Shown here in pieces: positions 26,711 to 36,864 of a DNA stretch of 64,000 nt. The position numbers and the translations under genes were made by a program. Source of the stretch: Kitasatospora sp. MAA19 (lineage in GTDB: Bacteria > Actinomycetota > Actinomycetes > Streptomycetales > Streptomycetaceae); the NCBI RefSeq assembly GCF_029894125.1, contig NZ_JARXYZ010000036.1, positions 1-64,000 on the forward strand, written 5' to 3'. Numbering within the stretch: the first letter of the stretch is position 1; every line of letters starts with the position of its first letter. Under the pieces are notes generated by a model. It ran no database searches, had not been told where the DNA came from, and was given only the letters and a program-made list of their open reading frames with translations.

Positions 26711-29700
26711 CGGCGGTGCCTCCGGCCAGGATGGCGCCCGCGAGTTCGGCGTTGCGGGCGGCGAACTCGGCGTCCAGCATCTCGGCGTGGCTGCCGTGGC
26801 CGGCGTAGACGGCGGTGCCGGCGGTGGAGGCGCCGTGCCAGGAGCCGCGTTCGCCGCCCGCGTGCAGCGCCAGCCGGTCGGGTTCGCAGAGCACGTTGAG
26901 CGGGGCGTCGACGGCGCCCAGGTTGGGCGTGCGGCTGCAGAACTCCAGGTAGTCCCGGGCCTGTTCGAGGGTCTCCTGGGCGACGATCCGGGAGCCGGTG
27001 TGCCGGTGCAGGTGTTCGTGGAGTTCGCGTTCGAACACGGCCAGGTGCTCCGCGCCGAGGTCGAAGGGCTCGGGGATCCGGTAGGAGTCCACCACCAGGA
27101 CGGAGGCGACCGTCCGGCCACGCCGTTCGAGCTCCTTGGCCACCTCGAAGGCGAGGTTCCCGCCGAGCGAGTAGCCGAGCAGGACGTACGGTCCCTCCTC
27201 GTGCAGTTCCTCGACCAGGTCGGCGTAGCGGGCGGTCTTGTCGTCGCCGGTGAGGTAGTTGAAGGCGGCGAGCCGGTGGTCGGGCAGGTGGGCGGCGAGC
27301 TGGCGGTAGACCAGGCCGTGGCCGCCGGCCGGCGGGAAGCAGAAGACCGTCCGCTCCTGCGGCGCGGCGGGATTGAACCAGAGGTACGGCTGTCCGCCGG
27401 CGACCTCGCCGGTGATGATCTGCTCCAGTGTGCGGGCCATGCCGTGCAGGGTGGTGACCTTGAAGAGCAGGCCGACCGGGATGCTGATGTTGAACTCGGT
27501 CTGCAGGTGGTGGATCAGCTCGATCAGCCGGATGGAGCTGCCGCCGAGTTCGAAGAAGTCGTGCTGGAGGCCGACCTCCTCCACGCCGAGCAGGTTCTGC
27601 CAGTGCTCGGCGGTGCGCTGCTCGTAGAGGGTGACGGGCGGTTCGTGCCGTGCGCCGCCGGTGTCGACCCGGGGTTCGGGCAGGGCGGCCACGTCGACCT
27701 TGCCGTTGGGGGTGAGCGGCAGGGCGGGGAGTTCGGTGAGGTGGGAGGGGATCATCACGGTGGGCAGGTGCTCGGCGAGGTGGCGACGCAGCTCCCGGCG
27801 GTCCAGTGCCGCCCCTTCGGCGGGTACCAGGTAGGCGGCCAGCACGCTCTCCCCGGTCGCGTCCTGGCGGACCGTCACGCAGACCTGGGCGAGTTCGGGG
27901 CGGGCGGCGAGGTGGGCCTCGATCTCGCCGATCTCGATCCGGTGGCCGCGCACCTTGACCTGGTTGTCGATCCGCCCGAGCAGGTGGGCGGTGCCGTGGG
28001 TGTCCCAGTGGCCGAGGTCGCCGGTGCGGTAGAGCCGCGCGGGCGGGCCGTCGAGCTCCAGGGCGGTGAAGCGCTGGGCGGTCTGCTCCGGGTCGTTGGG
28101 GTAGCCGGCCGCGACGCCCGCGCCGCCGATCCACAACTCGCCTGCCACGCCTGGCGGTACCGGTTCACCGTACGGGTCGAGGATGTACAGCGTGCTGTTG
28201 GGGAACGGCCGTCCGATCGGCACCATCCGGCCGGGTTCCAGCGCGTCCGCCGCGCCTTCGTAGTAGCTGGTGTCGATGGTGGCCTCGGTCAGGCCGTAGG
28301 AGTTGACCAGCCGGGTGTCCGGTCCGCACAGGGCGCGCAGCCGCTGGTGCTCGGCGGTCTTCCAGGAGTCCGAGCCGACGACCAGCAGCCGCAGGAAGTC
28401 CAGCCGCAGGCCCTCGCGTTCGCAGTGGGCCAGCAGGGCGCGGGCGACGGCGGGCACGAACTCGCCGCAGTCGACGGCCTCCTCGCGCATGGTGCGGTGG
28501 AGCCGGGCGGTGTCGAACAGCAGGTCGCGGTCGACCAGGACGAGGGTGCCGCCGGTGCTCAGCGCCCGGGCGAGGTCACCGGAGAACACGTCGAAGGCGG
28601 TCCCGGCCATCTGCAGGTGCACCCGGGCCTCGGTGTCGAGGCGGTACTCGGCGCGCCAGCCCGCGGTGACGGCGGCCAGGTTGCGGTGGTCGACCCGTAC
28701 GGCCTTCGGGCGGCCGGTGGAGCCGGAGGTGTGGATGACGTAGGCGGGGCGGTCCGGGTCGGCGGCGGGCAGCGGGCCGGTCTCGACGGCGGGCTGGTCG
28801 AGGTCCTCCAGGGTGACCGGCCGGGCGGGCAGTTCGGCGCCGTGCGGGTTCCGCTCGTCGACGACGACCAGGGCGGCGCCGGCGTCGGCCACCTGGTAGG
28901 CGAGCCGGTCGGCCGGGTGGCCGGGGTCGAGCGGCAGGTAGGCGGCGCCGGCCCGCCAGATCGCCAGCAGGGTGACGATCAGCTCGGGCGACTTGCCCAG
29001 GCAGACCGCGACCACCGAGCCCTCCCCGACGCCGAGTTCGCGCAGCCGCAGGGCCGTCCGCTGGGCCCGCCGGTCGAGTTCGCCGTAGCTGAGGCGGCGC
29101 ACGCCGGCCGGGCCGGGGGCGGTGACGGCGATGGCCTCGGGGTGTTCGGCGGCGGCCTTGGCGATCAGTTCGGGCACCGGGGTGTCGTGGTCCAGCCGCC
29201 GGTCGGCACCGCTGAACCCGGTGAGGATGCGGCGGCGCTCGGCCTCGTCGAGCATCCGCAGCCGGCCGACCGGGCGATCGGCGCCGGCCCGGGTCATCGT
29301 GTCCAGCAGATTGCGGTAGTGCGCGGCCAGCCGCTGCACGGTGGCGGACTCGAAGAGGTCGGAGTTGTACTTGAACACGCAGTGGAAGCGGCCGTCCGCG
29401 CGGTCCTCGTAGGCGGACAGTGTGAGGTCGAACTGTCCTTCCTCCTCCGGGAGTTCGATGTACTCCAGGCGGTATCCGAAGCGCTCCACGGCGACCTTGT
29501 GGGTGAGCAGGATGAACATCGCCTGGAACACCGCCGAGCGGCTGGGGTCGTGCTGCAGCCCCAGCTGCTCGACCAGCAGCGGGAACGGGTACTCCTGGTT
29601 GTCCAGGCCGCCGAGCACGCTCTCCCGCACCCGGCCCAGCAGGTCGGCCACGGTCGGCTCCCCGGCCAGGCTGACGTGCAGCGGCAACGGGTTGACGAAG

Positions 29701-32700
29701 TAGCCGTAGACGGAGGCGAACTCCTCCTGGGTGCGGCCGGTGACCGGGCTGCCGACCACGATGTCCTGCTGCCCCGACCAGCGGTGCAGCAGCAGGTAGT
29801 AGGCGCTGAGCAGCACCATGAACGGGGTGGCGTGGTGCGCGCGGGCCAGCTCGTGGACGCGGGCGGTCAGGTCGGCGTCGAGCTGGAAGAACTCGGAGGC
29901 GCCGTTGTGGGTCTGCACCGCCGGCCGGGGCCGGTCGGTGGGCAGCGCGAGGACGGGCATCTCCGACGGCAGGTGGCCGCGCCAGTAGTCGAGCATCCGC
30001 CGGGCGTCGGGGCCGGCCAGGAAGCGGTTCTGGTGGTTCAGGAAGTCGAGGTAGCGGGCGGCCACGGCGGGGAGTTCGGGGGTGGCGCCCTTGCGCAGCG
30101 CCTCGTAGACCTCGAACAGCTCCTCGATGAAGGTGAAGGTGGAGATCGCGTCCGAGACGATGTGGTGGACGGCCTTCATCAGCACCCAGCGGTCCGGTCC
30201 GCGCCGGAACAGCCGCAGCCTGACCAGCGGGTCGTTCGCGAGGTCGTACGGCCGGCGGTACTCGGCGACGATCAGCTCGTGGATCTCCTCCCACGAACGG
30301 CCCTCGACGTCGAACAGCCGGGTGTCGGCCACGACCTCCGCGCGGATCCGCTGGACCGGCCGGCCCTCCTCGGCGGTAAAGGCGGCCCGCAGCCCGGGGT
30401 GCCGGGCGACCAGCGTGCGGAAGGCGGCGAAGACCAGCTCCGGTTCGAGTTCGGCGCGCACCTCCACGGCGCCGCCGATGTTGTACGCGAAGCCGTCCGG
30501 GTGGAGCTGGCGCAGGAACCAGAGCGCCTGCTGGTTGTGGGTGAGCGGGTAGCGGGACTCGTCGGTGTACAGCTCGACCTCGGCCGACACCGGGCCGCCC
30601 TCGTCGGCGAGCCGCTCGGTCAGGCCCGCGCCGAGCAGGTCGACCAGGTCCCCGACGGTGCCGTTGCTGAGCAGCGCCACCACGGGCAGGGCGACGCCCA
30701 GTTCGCCGTGCACCCGGGCCCGCAGCTCCATCGCGAGCAGCGAGTCCAGGCCGTGCGCGCCGAGCCTGGTGTCCAGGTCGATCCGCTCGACGCCGATCCG
30801 CAGCACGGCCGCCGCGGCGGCGGTGAACCGCTCGGCCACCAGCTGCCGCCGGGCCTGCGGATCCGCCGTGCGGTAGGCGTCCAGGAAGCCGCCGGTCTCG
30901 GCGGGGGCCTGCTCGGCGGCAGCCGCGGCCAGCTCGGCGACCAGTGGCGGCGGCGCGGGGTACCAGGCGAGGAAGGTCGGCCAGTCGACCACGGTGGCGA
31001 CCAGCAGCTGGGCGCGGTCCTGGCCGAGGACGCGCTCCAGCACGGCCGTTCCGGCATCCGGCGGGAGCGAGCTCATGCCGCGGGCGTCGCGGTAGTGGGC
31101 GACCAGGCCCAGTTCCTCGATCATGCCGGTGGCCCACGGGCCCCAGTCGAGGCTGAGCGCGGGCAGCCCGGCGGCCCGGCGGTGGTGGGCGAGGGCGTCC
31201 AGGAAGGCGTTGCCGGCCGCGTAGTTGGTCTGCCCGGCGGTGGTGAGCAGCGAGGCGACGGAGGCGAACAGCACGAAGTGGTCGAGCGGTTCGTCGCGCA
31301 GCAGCCGGTGCAGCAGGTGGCCGCCGACCACCTTGGGGGCGTACCCGGCGTCGAAGGCGGCCCGGTCCATCTGCGGGACCAGCACGTCCTTGACCTGCCC
31401 GGCGAGGTGGAACACGCCGCGGATGGGCGGGAGTTGGCGCTCACGGTAGTCGGCGAGCCACCCGGCGAGGGCCGCCTCGTCGGTGACGTCGACCGGGGCG
31501 AGCAGCGGCGAGGCGCCGAGTGCCTGCAGTTCGCGCAGGAAGGCGATCCGCCGGCCGGCGGCGCTGTCGGGGTCGGTGTGCGGCCACTGCGCGGGCTCGG
31601 GCAGCGTGGTGCGGCCGACCAGGATCAGCCGCCGGGCGCCGCGCCGCACCAGCGCGCGGCAGAGCAGCCGGCCGAGGGCGCCGAACGCGCCGGTGACCAG
31701 GTAGCTGCCGTCGGGGCGCAGGACCGGCGGCAGCGGGCGGGTGAGTCCCTCGGCCTGGCGGAGCCGGCTGGTGCGGCGCCGCCCGGCCCGCAGGGCGATC
31801 TCCTGCTCGTCGCGGGCGGCGAGTTCGCCGAGCAGTGCCTCGGCCTGGTCGAGGGGGTCGACGGCGGGGTCGAGGTCGATCAGGGTGCCGCGCTGGGCTA
31901 CGAGTTCCTGCTGCCACAGCACGCGTCCGATGCCCCAGGCAGGTGCGCCGAGCGGTTCGACCCGGTCGCCGGGGGCGGCGGCCTGGGTGCCCCGGGTGAC
32001 GATGTGCAGCCGGGCGTCCGGGCGGGCGGTGGGCAGGGTCTGGGCGAGGGCGATCAGCGCGTACGCGCCGAGGCCGGCGAGCTGGTCGAGCCGGTCGGCC
32101 GTGGTGGCGTCGAGAGCGGGCTGGTCGAGGTTCCAGAGGTGGACGACGGTGCGGTAGCCGGGGTCGAGGTCGGCGAGGAGCCGGGTGAGGTCCTCGGCGG
32201 AGTCGGGGCGGACGGTGCTGTGCCCGTCGCCCGGCTGGTAACCGGCGCCGGGCCGGACCAGGTGGCAGCGGGCGCCGCGCTCGGCCGCCAGCGCGGCGAG
32301 GCGTTCCGCGAGGCCGCCGGCGTCGGCGAACAGCAGCAGGTCGCCGGGGTCGTCGGCGGCGGGCGCCACCGGGGCGTCCACCCAGGCGAGTTCGGTGAGC
32401 CAGCCGTCGATGGTGGCGAGGCCGACCGAGGCCGGGGCCTGGGCGACGTCGGCGGCGCGGAAGCCGGTGATCCGGCCGAGCGGGGTGCCGTCCTCGGCGT
32501 AGAGGGCCAGGTCGCCGACGATCTCCTCGCCGCCGTCCCGGGTGACGGTGGCGTGCGCCCAGATCGGCCGGTCGCCGATCTCGTCGAGCCGGACCTCCTC
32601 GATGGACACCGGCAGCCGGACACCGCCACCCTCGGGCGCGAGCAGCCGGGTGGTGAGCAGGGTCTGGAAGCAGGCGTCGAGCAGCACCGGGTGCAGGTGG

Positions 32701-35700
32701 TGGTCGGCGGCGTCGGGGCCGAGCCGGCCGGTCGGGCTGATCCGGGCGAGCGCCTCGCCGGGGCCGACCCACACCTCCTGGATGGCCTGGAAGGCGGGCC
32801 CGTAGTCGTAGCCGCGGGCGGCGAGGCCCCGGTAGCAGTCCGGGCCGTCGAAGCGCCGCCCGTGCGAGCGGATCGCCTCGGCGTCCAGTGCCGGCCCGTG
32901 GGCGCGGCGCTGGCCGACCCGTACCCGGCCGCCGGCGTGCACCACCGGCTCGCCGCCGGCCGGGGTGGAGGCGATGGTGAAGCGGGCGTCCTCCGGGGCG
33001 TAGCCGAGCTGGACGGGAACGGGCTCGGTGTCGGAGAGGAACAGCGCCCGGTTCAGCTCGACCTCGGCGATCACCACATCGGTGCCGCCGGTGAGCGCGC
33101 GGACGGCCTGGGCGGCCATCTCCAGGTACCCGGCCGCCGGGAAGACGACCTGGCCCTCGATCCGGTGGTCGGCCAGGTAGGGCAGCCGCTCGGGGTCGAG
33201 CGCGGTGGTCCAGGCGGGCTGGGCGCTCGCGGTACGGCGGCCGAGTAGCGGGTGGTCGACCTCGCCGAGCCGGACCTGCCGGACGGCGGGCGGCTCGACC
33301 CAGTACCGGTCGCGCCGCCACGGGTAGCCGGGCAGCGGCACCGGCCGACCGCCCGGGTGCAGCGCGCTCCAGTCCACCTCGGCGCCCAGGGTGTGGAGTT
33401 CGGCCAGGCTGCGGGTGAAGCAGGCGGACTCGTCGGTGCGCCGGCGGATGGACGGCAGGGTGTGCGCGCCGTCGACGCACTCGCGGATCGCGTGGCCGAG
33501 CACCGGGTGCGGGCCGAGCTCCAGGAATAGGCCGTGCCCGTCCTCGGCCATCCGCTCGACGGCGGCCCGGAAGCGCACCGGGTTGCGGACGTTGCGCCAC
33601 CAGTACTCGGCGTCGAGTTCGGGGCCGCGGGCGAGGCCCTCGCAGGCGGTGAGGTAGAGCGGCAGCCGGGCCTCGTTCGGCTTGAGCACGGCGAGCGCGG
33701 CGGTCAGTTCGTCCCGGATCGGGTCCATCCGCACGCTGTGGTAGGGGACTTCGACGTCCAGGAAGCGGGTGAACACCTCCTGCCCGCGCAGTTCCTCGGC
33801 GAGTTCCCGCAGCGCGTCGGTGTCGCCGGCCAGGGTCACGGTGGAGGGGCTGTTGGCGGCCGCCAGCGAGACCCGGGTGCGGTACGGGCGGATCCGCCGC
33901 TCCGCCTCCGCCTCCGGGAGGCCGACAGCGAGCATGGTCCCGGTGCCGGCCAGCCGCTGCTGCAGGCGGCTGCGGGCCAGCACCACCCGGACGGCGTCGG
34001 CCAGGTCGTACACCCCGGCCTCGTGGAAGGCGGCGACCTCGCCGGTGCTGTGCCCGACCACCGCGTCGGGGCGTAGGCCGTGGCTGCGCCAGAGTGCGGA
34101 GAGGCCCAGCTGGACGGCGAAGTTGGCGGGCTGGGCGAGCCAGGTCTCGGTCATCCGCGAGTCGGCCTCGTCGCGGTGCATCTCGTCGAGCAGCGACCAG
34201 CCGGCCTGCTCGCGGATCTCCCGGTCGCAGGCCTGGACGGCCGCCCGGTAGACCGGCTCGTTCTCGTACAGGCCCCGGCCCATGCCCCACCACTGCGGGC
34301 CCATGCCGGTGAACACCCAGGCGAGGCGCCGTTGTCCGCGCTCCCGGACGCGTCCCGGGATCACCCGGGGGTGCGCCTCGCCGCGCTCGTGGGCGGCCAG
34401 TGCCTCGTCCAGTTCCTCCTGCGTGGAGTAGACCACTGCGAGCCGCTCGGGCAGGTGCTGGCGGCGGTGGGCCAGGGTGTGGCCGAGGTCGGCGAGCGGC
34501 ACCCCGGCGGCGAGCTCCTGCCGGACGCCGGCGGCGAGTTCGGGCAGCCCGGCGGCGTCCTTGGTGCTCAGCGGCAGCACCGTGCAGGCCGGCTGCGGAG
34601 CCGGGGCGGCGGGCGCGGGGCGCGGCGGCTCCTCCAGCAGGACGTGCGCGTTGGTGCCGCCGAAGCCGAAGGAGTTGACGCCGGCCCGGGCCGGCCCGTC
34701 GTGCTCGGGCCAGTCGACCGGGGTGGTCGGGATGTCGAAGGGCAGCGCGTCCAGGTCGATGCCGGGGTTGGGCCGCTCCAGGTTGAGGTGCGGCGGGATC
34801 CGCCGGTGCTCGAGGGCGAGGGCGGTCTTGATCAGCCCGGCGACGCCGGCCGCGGCCTCGGTGTGCCCGATGTTGGTCTTCACCGAGCCGACGTAGCAGC
34901 GGGCGCCGGGGCGGCGGCCGATGCCGAGCACCCGGCCGAGCGCGGCGGCCTCGATCGGGTCGCCGACGGGGGTGGAGGTGCCGTGCGCCTCGACGTACTG
35001 CAGGCTGCCGGGCAGCACCCCGGCCTCGGCACACACCCGTTCGATCAGGGTGACCTGGGCGTCCGCGCTGGGGACGGTGATGCCGTTGGTGCGCCCGTCC
35101 TGGTTGACGCCGCTGCCGAGGATGACGGCGTGCACCGGGTCGCCGTCGCGCAGCGCGTCCGACAGCCGCTTGAGGACGACCACACCGACGCCCTCGGCTC
35201 GGACGTAGCCGTCGGCGGAGGCGTCGAAGGCACGTGAGCGGCCGTCCGTGGAGAGGAAGCCGCCCTTGGTCTCGGCGATCGTGTACTGCGGCGCCATGTG
35301 CAGCAACGCGCCGCCGGCCAGCGCGAGTTCGGTCTCGCCGCGGAGCAGGCTCTGGCAGGCGAGGTGGACCGCGACCAGGGAGGAGCTGCAGGCGGTGTCG
35401 ATCGACACGCTGGGGCCGCGGAAGTCGAAGCAGTGCGAGATCCGGTTGGACACCATCGTCATCATGGTGCCGGTGGCGGTGTGCGCGGCGAGCGTGCGGA
35501 AGTCGAGGTCGGCGAACTGCAGGATCTTGTAGTCGAGGGTGAAGGCCCCCATGTAGACGCCGACGTCGCGGCCGGCCAGTTCGCCGGGGCGCAGGCCGCC
35601 GTCCTCCAGGGCCTCCCAGCTGACCTCCAGGAGCTTGCGCTGCTGCGGGTCCATGTGCTCGGCCTCGCGCGGGCTGATGCCGAAGAAGTCCGGGTCGAAG

Positions 35701-35939
35701 GTGTCGAAGCCGTCGATGTAGCCGCCCCGGCCGCCGATCAGGCGCCCCGGTTTGGACCGGTCCTGGCTGCCGAGCGTACCGGTGTCGTAGCGGTCGGCGG
35801 GTGTCGCGGTGAGACAGTCCCGACCTTCGACGAGGTTGCGCCAGTAGGTCCGGTGGTCGTTGGCGTGTCCCGGCAGGCGGCAACCGATGCCGGTGATCGC
35901 GATCCGGTCACAGGGCGCGGCGAAGGGCGAGGTGGTCAT
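26697..35939 (-). CDS. ftdB: Iterative hybrid PKS-NRPS for polycyclic tetramate macrolactam: KS-AT-DH-KR-ACP-C-A-PCP-TE
   Basis: 3080 residues. Domains in order: KS (Cys184 in DTACSSS, His319, His359), AT (GHSTGE, Ser631; VPYHS around His734), DH (HRIEGQVVFP, His925; Asp1088), KR (TGAFGALG at 1416; Tyr1573 in NYAAGN), ACP (GLDSL, Ser1733), C (HHIVSDA, His1925-Asp1930), A (about 2250-2760), PCP (LGGSS, Ser2802), TE (GYSLGG, Ser2924). No ER or methyltransferase domain is seen. One module makes two polyene chains and joins both to one amino acid, as established for HSAF, frontalamide and ikarugamycin. The A-domain pocket reads about D-V-G-E-L-V-S-I-D-K, close to the known ornithine code, as the pathway requires; the TE region is expected to help release the tetramate. 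KS carries HGTST, not HGTGT. It overlaps ftdC by 14 nt. Confidence 0.95.
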   Translation of the reverse strand: MTTSPFAAPCDRIAITGIGCRLPGHANDHRTYWRNLVEGRDCLTATPADRYDTGTLGSQDRSKPGRLIGGRGGYIDGFDTFDPDFFGISPREAEHMDPQQRKLLEVSWEALEDGGLRPGELAGRDVGVYMGAFTLDYKILQFADLDFRTLAAHTATGTMMTMVSNRISHCFDFRGPSVSIDTACSSSLVAVHLACQSLLRGETELALAGGALLHMAPQYTIAETKGGFLSTDGRSRAFDASADGYVRAEGVGVVVLKRLSDALRDGDPVHAVILGSGVNQDGRTNGITVPSADAQVTLIERVCAEAGVLPGSLQYVEAHGTSTPVGDPIEAAALGRVLGIGRRPGARCYVGSVKTNIGHTEAAAGVAGLIKTALALEHRRIPPHLNLERPNPGIDLDALPFDIPTTPVDWPEHDGPARAGVNSFGFGGTNAHVLLEEPPRPAPAAPAPQPACTVLPLSTKDAAGLPELAAGVRQELAAGVPLADLGHTLAHRRQHLPERLAVVYSTQEELDEALAAHERGEAHPRVIPGRVRERGQRRLAWVFTGMGPQWWGMGRGLYENEPVYRAAVQACDREIREQAGWSLLDEMHRDEADSRMTETWLAQPANFAVQLGLSALWRSHGLRPDAVVGHSTGEVAAFHEAGVYDLADAVRVVLARSRLQQRLAGTGTMLAVGLPEAEAERRIRPYRTRVSLAAANSPSTVTLAGDTDALRELAEELRGQEVFTRFLDVEVPYHSVRMDPIRDELTAALAVLKPNEARLPLYLTACEGLARGPELDAEYWWRNVRNPVRFRAAVERMAEDGHGLFLELGPHPVLGHAIRECVDGAHTLPSIRRRTDESACFTRSLAELHTLGAEVDWSALHPGGRPVPLPGYPWRRDRYWVEPPAVRQVRLGEVDHPLLGRRTASAQPAWTTALDPERLPYLADHRIEGQVVFPAAGYLEMAAQAVRALTGGTDVVIAEVELNRALFLSDTEPVPVQLGYAPEDARFTIASTPAGGEPVVHAGGRVRVGQRRAHGPALDAEAIRSHGRRFDGPDCYRGLAARGYDYGPAFQAIQEVWVGPGEALARISPTGRLGPDAADHHLHPVLLDACFQTLLTTRLLAPEGGGVRLPVSIEEVRLDEIGDRPIWAHATVTRDGGEEIVGDLALYAEDGTPLGRITGFRAADVAQAPASVGLATIDGWLTELAWVDAPVAPAADDPGDLLLFADAGGLAERLAALAAERGARCHLVRPGAGYQPGDGHSTVRPDSAEDLTRLLADLDPGYRTVVHLWNLDQPALDATTADRLDQLAGLGAYALIALAQTLPTARPDARLHIVTRGTQAAAPGDRVEPLGAPAWGIGRVLWQQELVAQRGTLIDLDPAVDPLDQAEALLGELAARDEQEIALRAGRRRTSRLRQAEGLTRPLPPVLRPDGSYLVTGAFGALGRLLCRALVRRGARRLILVGRTTLPEPAQWPHTDPDSAAGRRIAFLRELQALGASPLLAPVDVTDEAALAGWLADYRERQLPPIRGVFHLAGQVKDVLVPQMDRAAFDAGYAPKVVGGHLLHRLLRDEPLDHFVLFASVASLLTTAGQTNYAAGNAFLDALAHHRRAAGLPALSLDWGPWATGMIEELGLVAHYRDARGMSSLPPDAGTAVLERVLGQDRAQLLVATVVDWPTFLAWYPAPPPLVAELAAAAAEQAPAETGGFLDAYRTADPQARRQLVAERFTAAAAAVLRIGVERIDLDTRLGAHGLDSLLAMELRARVHGELGVALPVVALLSNGTVGDLVDLLGAGLTERLADEGGPVSAEVELYTDESRYPLTHNQQALWFLRQLHPDGFAYNIGGAVEVRAELEPELVFAAFRTLVARHPGLRAAFTAEEGRPVQRIRAEVVADTRLFDVEGRSWEEIHELIVAEYRRPYDLANDPLVRLRLFRRGPDRWVLMKAVHHIVSDAISTFTFIEELFEVYEALRKGATPELPAVAARYLDFLNHQNRFLAGPDARRMLDYWRGHLPSEMPVLALPTDRPRPAVQTHNGASEFFQLDADLTARVHELARAHHATPFMVLLSAYYLLLHRWSGQQDIVVGSPVTGRTQEEFASVYGYFVNPLPLHVSLAGEPTVADLLGRVRESVLGGLDNQEYPFPLLVEQLGLQHDPSRSAVFQAMFILLTHKVAVERFGYRLEYIELPEEEGQFDLTLSAYEDRADGRFHCVFKYNSDLFESATVQRLAAHYRNLLDTMTRAGADRPVGRLRMLDEAERRRILTGFSGADRRLDHDTPVPELIAKAAAEHPEAIAVTAPGPAGVRRLSYGELDRRAQRTALRLRELGVGEGSVVAVCLGKSPELIVTLLAIWRAGAAYLPLDPGHPADRLAYQVADAGAALVVVDERNPHGAELPARPVTLEDLDQPAVETGPLPAADPDRPAYVIHTSGSTGRPKAVRVDHRNLAAVTAGWRAEYRLDTEARVHLQMAGTAFDVFSGDLARALSTGGTLVLVDRDLLFDTARLHRTMREEAVDCGEFVPAVARALLAHCEREGLRLDFLRLLVVGSDSWKTAEHQRLRALCGPDTRLVNSYGLTEATIDTSYYEGAADALEPGRMVPIGRPFPNSTLYILDPYGEPVPPGVAGELWIGGAGVAAGYPNDPEQTAQRFTALELDGPPARLYRTGDLGHWDTHGTAHLLGRIDNQVKVRGHRIEIGEIEAHLAARPELAQVCVTVRQDATGESVLAAYLVPAEGAALDRRELRRHLAEHLPTVMIPSHLTELPALPLTPNGKVDVAALPEPRVDTGGARHEPPVTLYEQRTAEHWQNLLGVEEVGLQHDFFELGGSSIRLIELIHHLQTEFNISIPVGLLFKVTTLHGMARTLEQIITGEVAGGQPYLWFNPAAPQERTVFCFPPAGGHGLVYRQLAAHLPDHRLAAFNYLTGDDKTARYADLVEELHEEGPYVLLGYSLGGNLAFEVAKELERRGRTVASVLVVDSYRIPEPFDLGAEHLAVFERELHEHLHRHTGSRIVAQETLEQARDYLEFCSRTPNLGAVDAPLNVLCEPDRLALHAGGERGSWHGASTAGTAVYAGHGSHAEMLDAEFAARNAELAGAILAGGTADGRA

Positions 35940-36006
35940 GATCCAATCCGAGGGTGAGGGCGTGGCGGCGCGGACACGGGCGGAGGAGGCGGCCTCGCCG
36001 GCCGAG

Positions 36007-36864
36007 TCAGACGGACGGCTCGGTGGTCTTCATCCGGCGCCAGGGGTGCAGCAGGGTGGCGCCCAGCTCGCCGGTGGCCGGGAAGGCGGCCGGATCGGCG
36101 AGGCCGACGGCGGTGGGCACCCGGCCGGGGCGCCAGGTGAAGCTGCCGAACACGTGGTCCCACAGCGAGAGGTCGGAGGCGTAGTGCCCGGCCTCGGCGA
36201 GGTCGGTGCTGTGGTGCAGTCGGTGGAGCTCGGGGCCGGCCAGCAGGTGACCGAGCACTCCGAGGCGGACGTCGATGTTCGCGTGAACGAAATACCCCTG
36301 CGCAAGAATGAATATTCCGACCGCGAACACAGATTCCGCCGAGAATCCGATCAGCGCCAGCGAGAGTTGCACCACGGACTGCGCGACGAACACGTCCAGG
36401 AAATGGTTCACACCGTTGTTCGCCACATTCACCTTGTCCGGCACGTGGTGTACGCCGTGCAGACGCCAGAGCCAGCGGTTGTGGTGCGACCAGCGGTGGA
36501 CGAGGTAGTCGCCGAGCGAGCCGACCAGCAGTGCGAGTGGGATCTCCACCGCGAACGGGAGTGCCGGACGGGCCGGCCCGAGCACCTCCACCAGCGCCGT
36601 CACCAGCCCCTGGGCGAGTGCGCCGCCGGCCATGCTCAGCACGAAATATGCGGTGTACCAGCCGAGTTCACGCCTGCTCGGATGCCAGTCGGTCCGGTAC
36701 GGGATCACCCGTTCCAACACGGCCAGGTACCCGAGGATTCCGATCAGCACGAGCGGGGAGACCCGGTCGGGCTCCCAATGGAAGTGCAGCGTGGCGACGG
36801 CCGCGCACAGCACCCCTAGGAGCAGAAGCGGATGAGCGAGCCGGCGTGCAATGGCGGACAGCAC
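36007..36864 (-). CDS. ftdA: Sterol desaturase/fatty acid hydroxylase superfamily enzyme of the PTM cluster
   Basis: 285 residues from GTG 36864, preceded by a GGGGG stretch on the minus strand. It is an integral membrane di-iron enzyme: several hydrophobic helices and the histidine boxes HRWSHH, HGVHH and HRLHH. In HSAF and frontalamide pathways the homologue (SD/FtdA) hydroxylates the ornithine-derived carbon of the tetramate macrolactam. It is first in the operon, 67 bp before ftdB. The small gap before ftdB suggests one transcript from ftdA to ftdE. Confidence 0.92.
   Translation of the reverse strand: MLSAIARRLAHPLLLLGVLCAAVATLHFHWEPDRVSPLVLIGILGYLAVLERVIPYRTDWHPSRRELGWYTAYFVLSMAGGALAQGLVTALVEVLGPARPALPFAVEIPLALLVGSLGDYLVHRWSHHNRWLWRLHGVHHVPDKVNVANNGVNHFLDVFVAQSVVQLSLALIGFSAESVFAVGIFILAQGYFVHANIDVRLGVLGHLLAGPELHRLHHSTDLAEAGHYASDLSLWDHVFGSFTWRPGRVPTAVGLADPAAFPATGELGATLLHPWRRMKTTEPSV

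Noticed and set aside
26607..33248. 2213-codon plus-strand open frame opposite the PKS-NRPS gene
   Set aside because: Composition rich in Gly/Val/Glu/Arg/Gln without any domain; it is the antisense shadow of the well-supported PKS-NRPS gene in high-GC DNA. The same holds for the 1480-codon alternative minus frame at 31441-35883.
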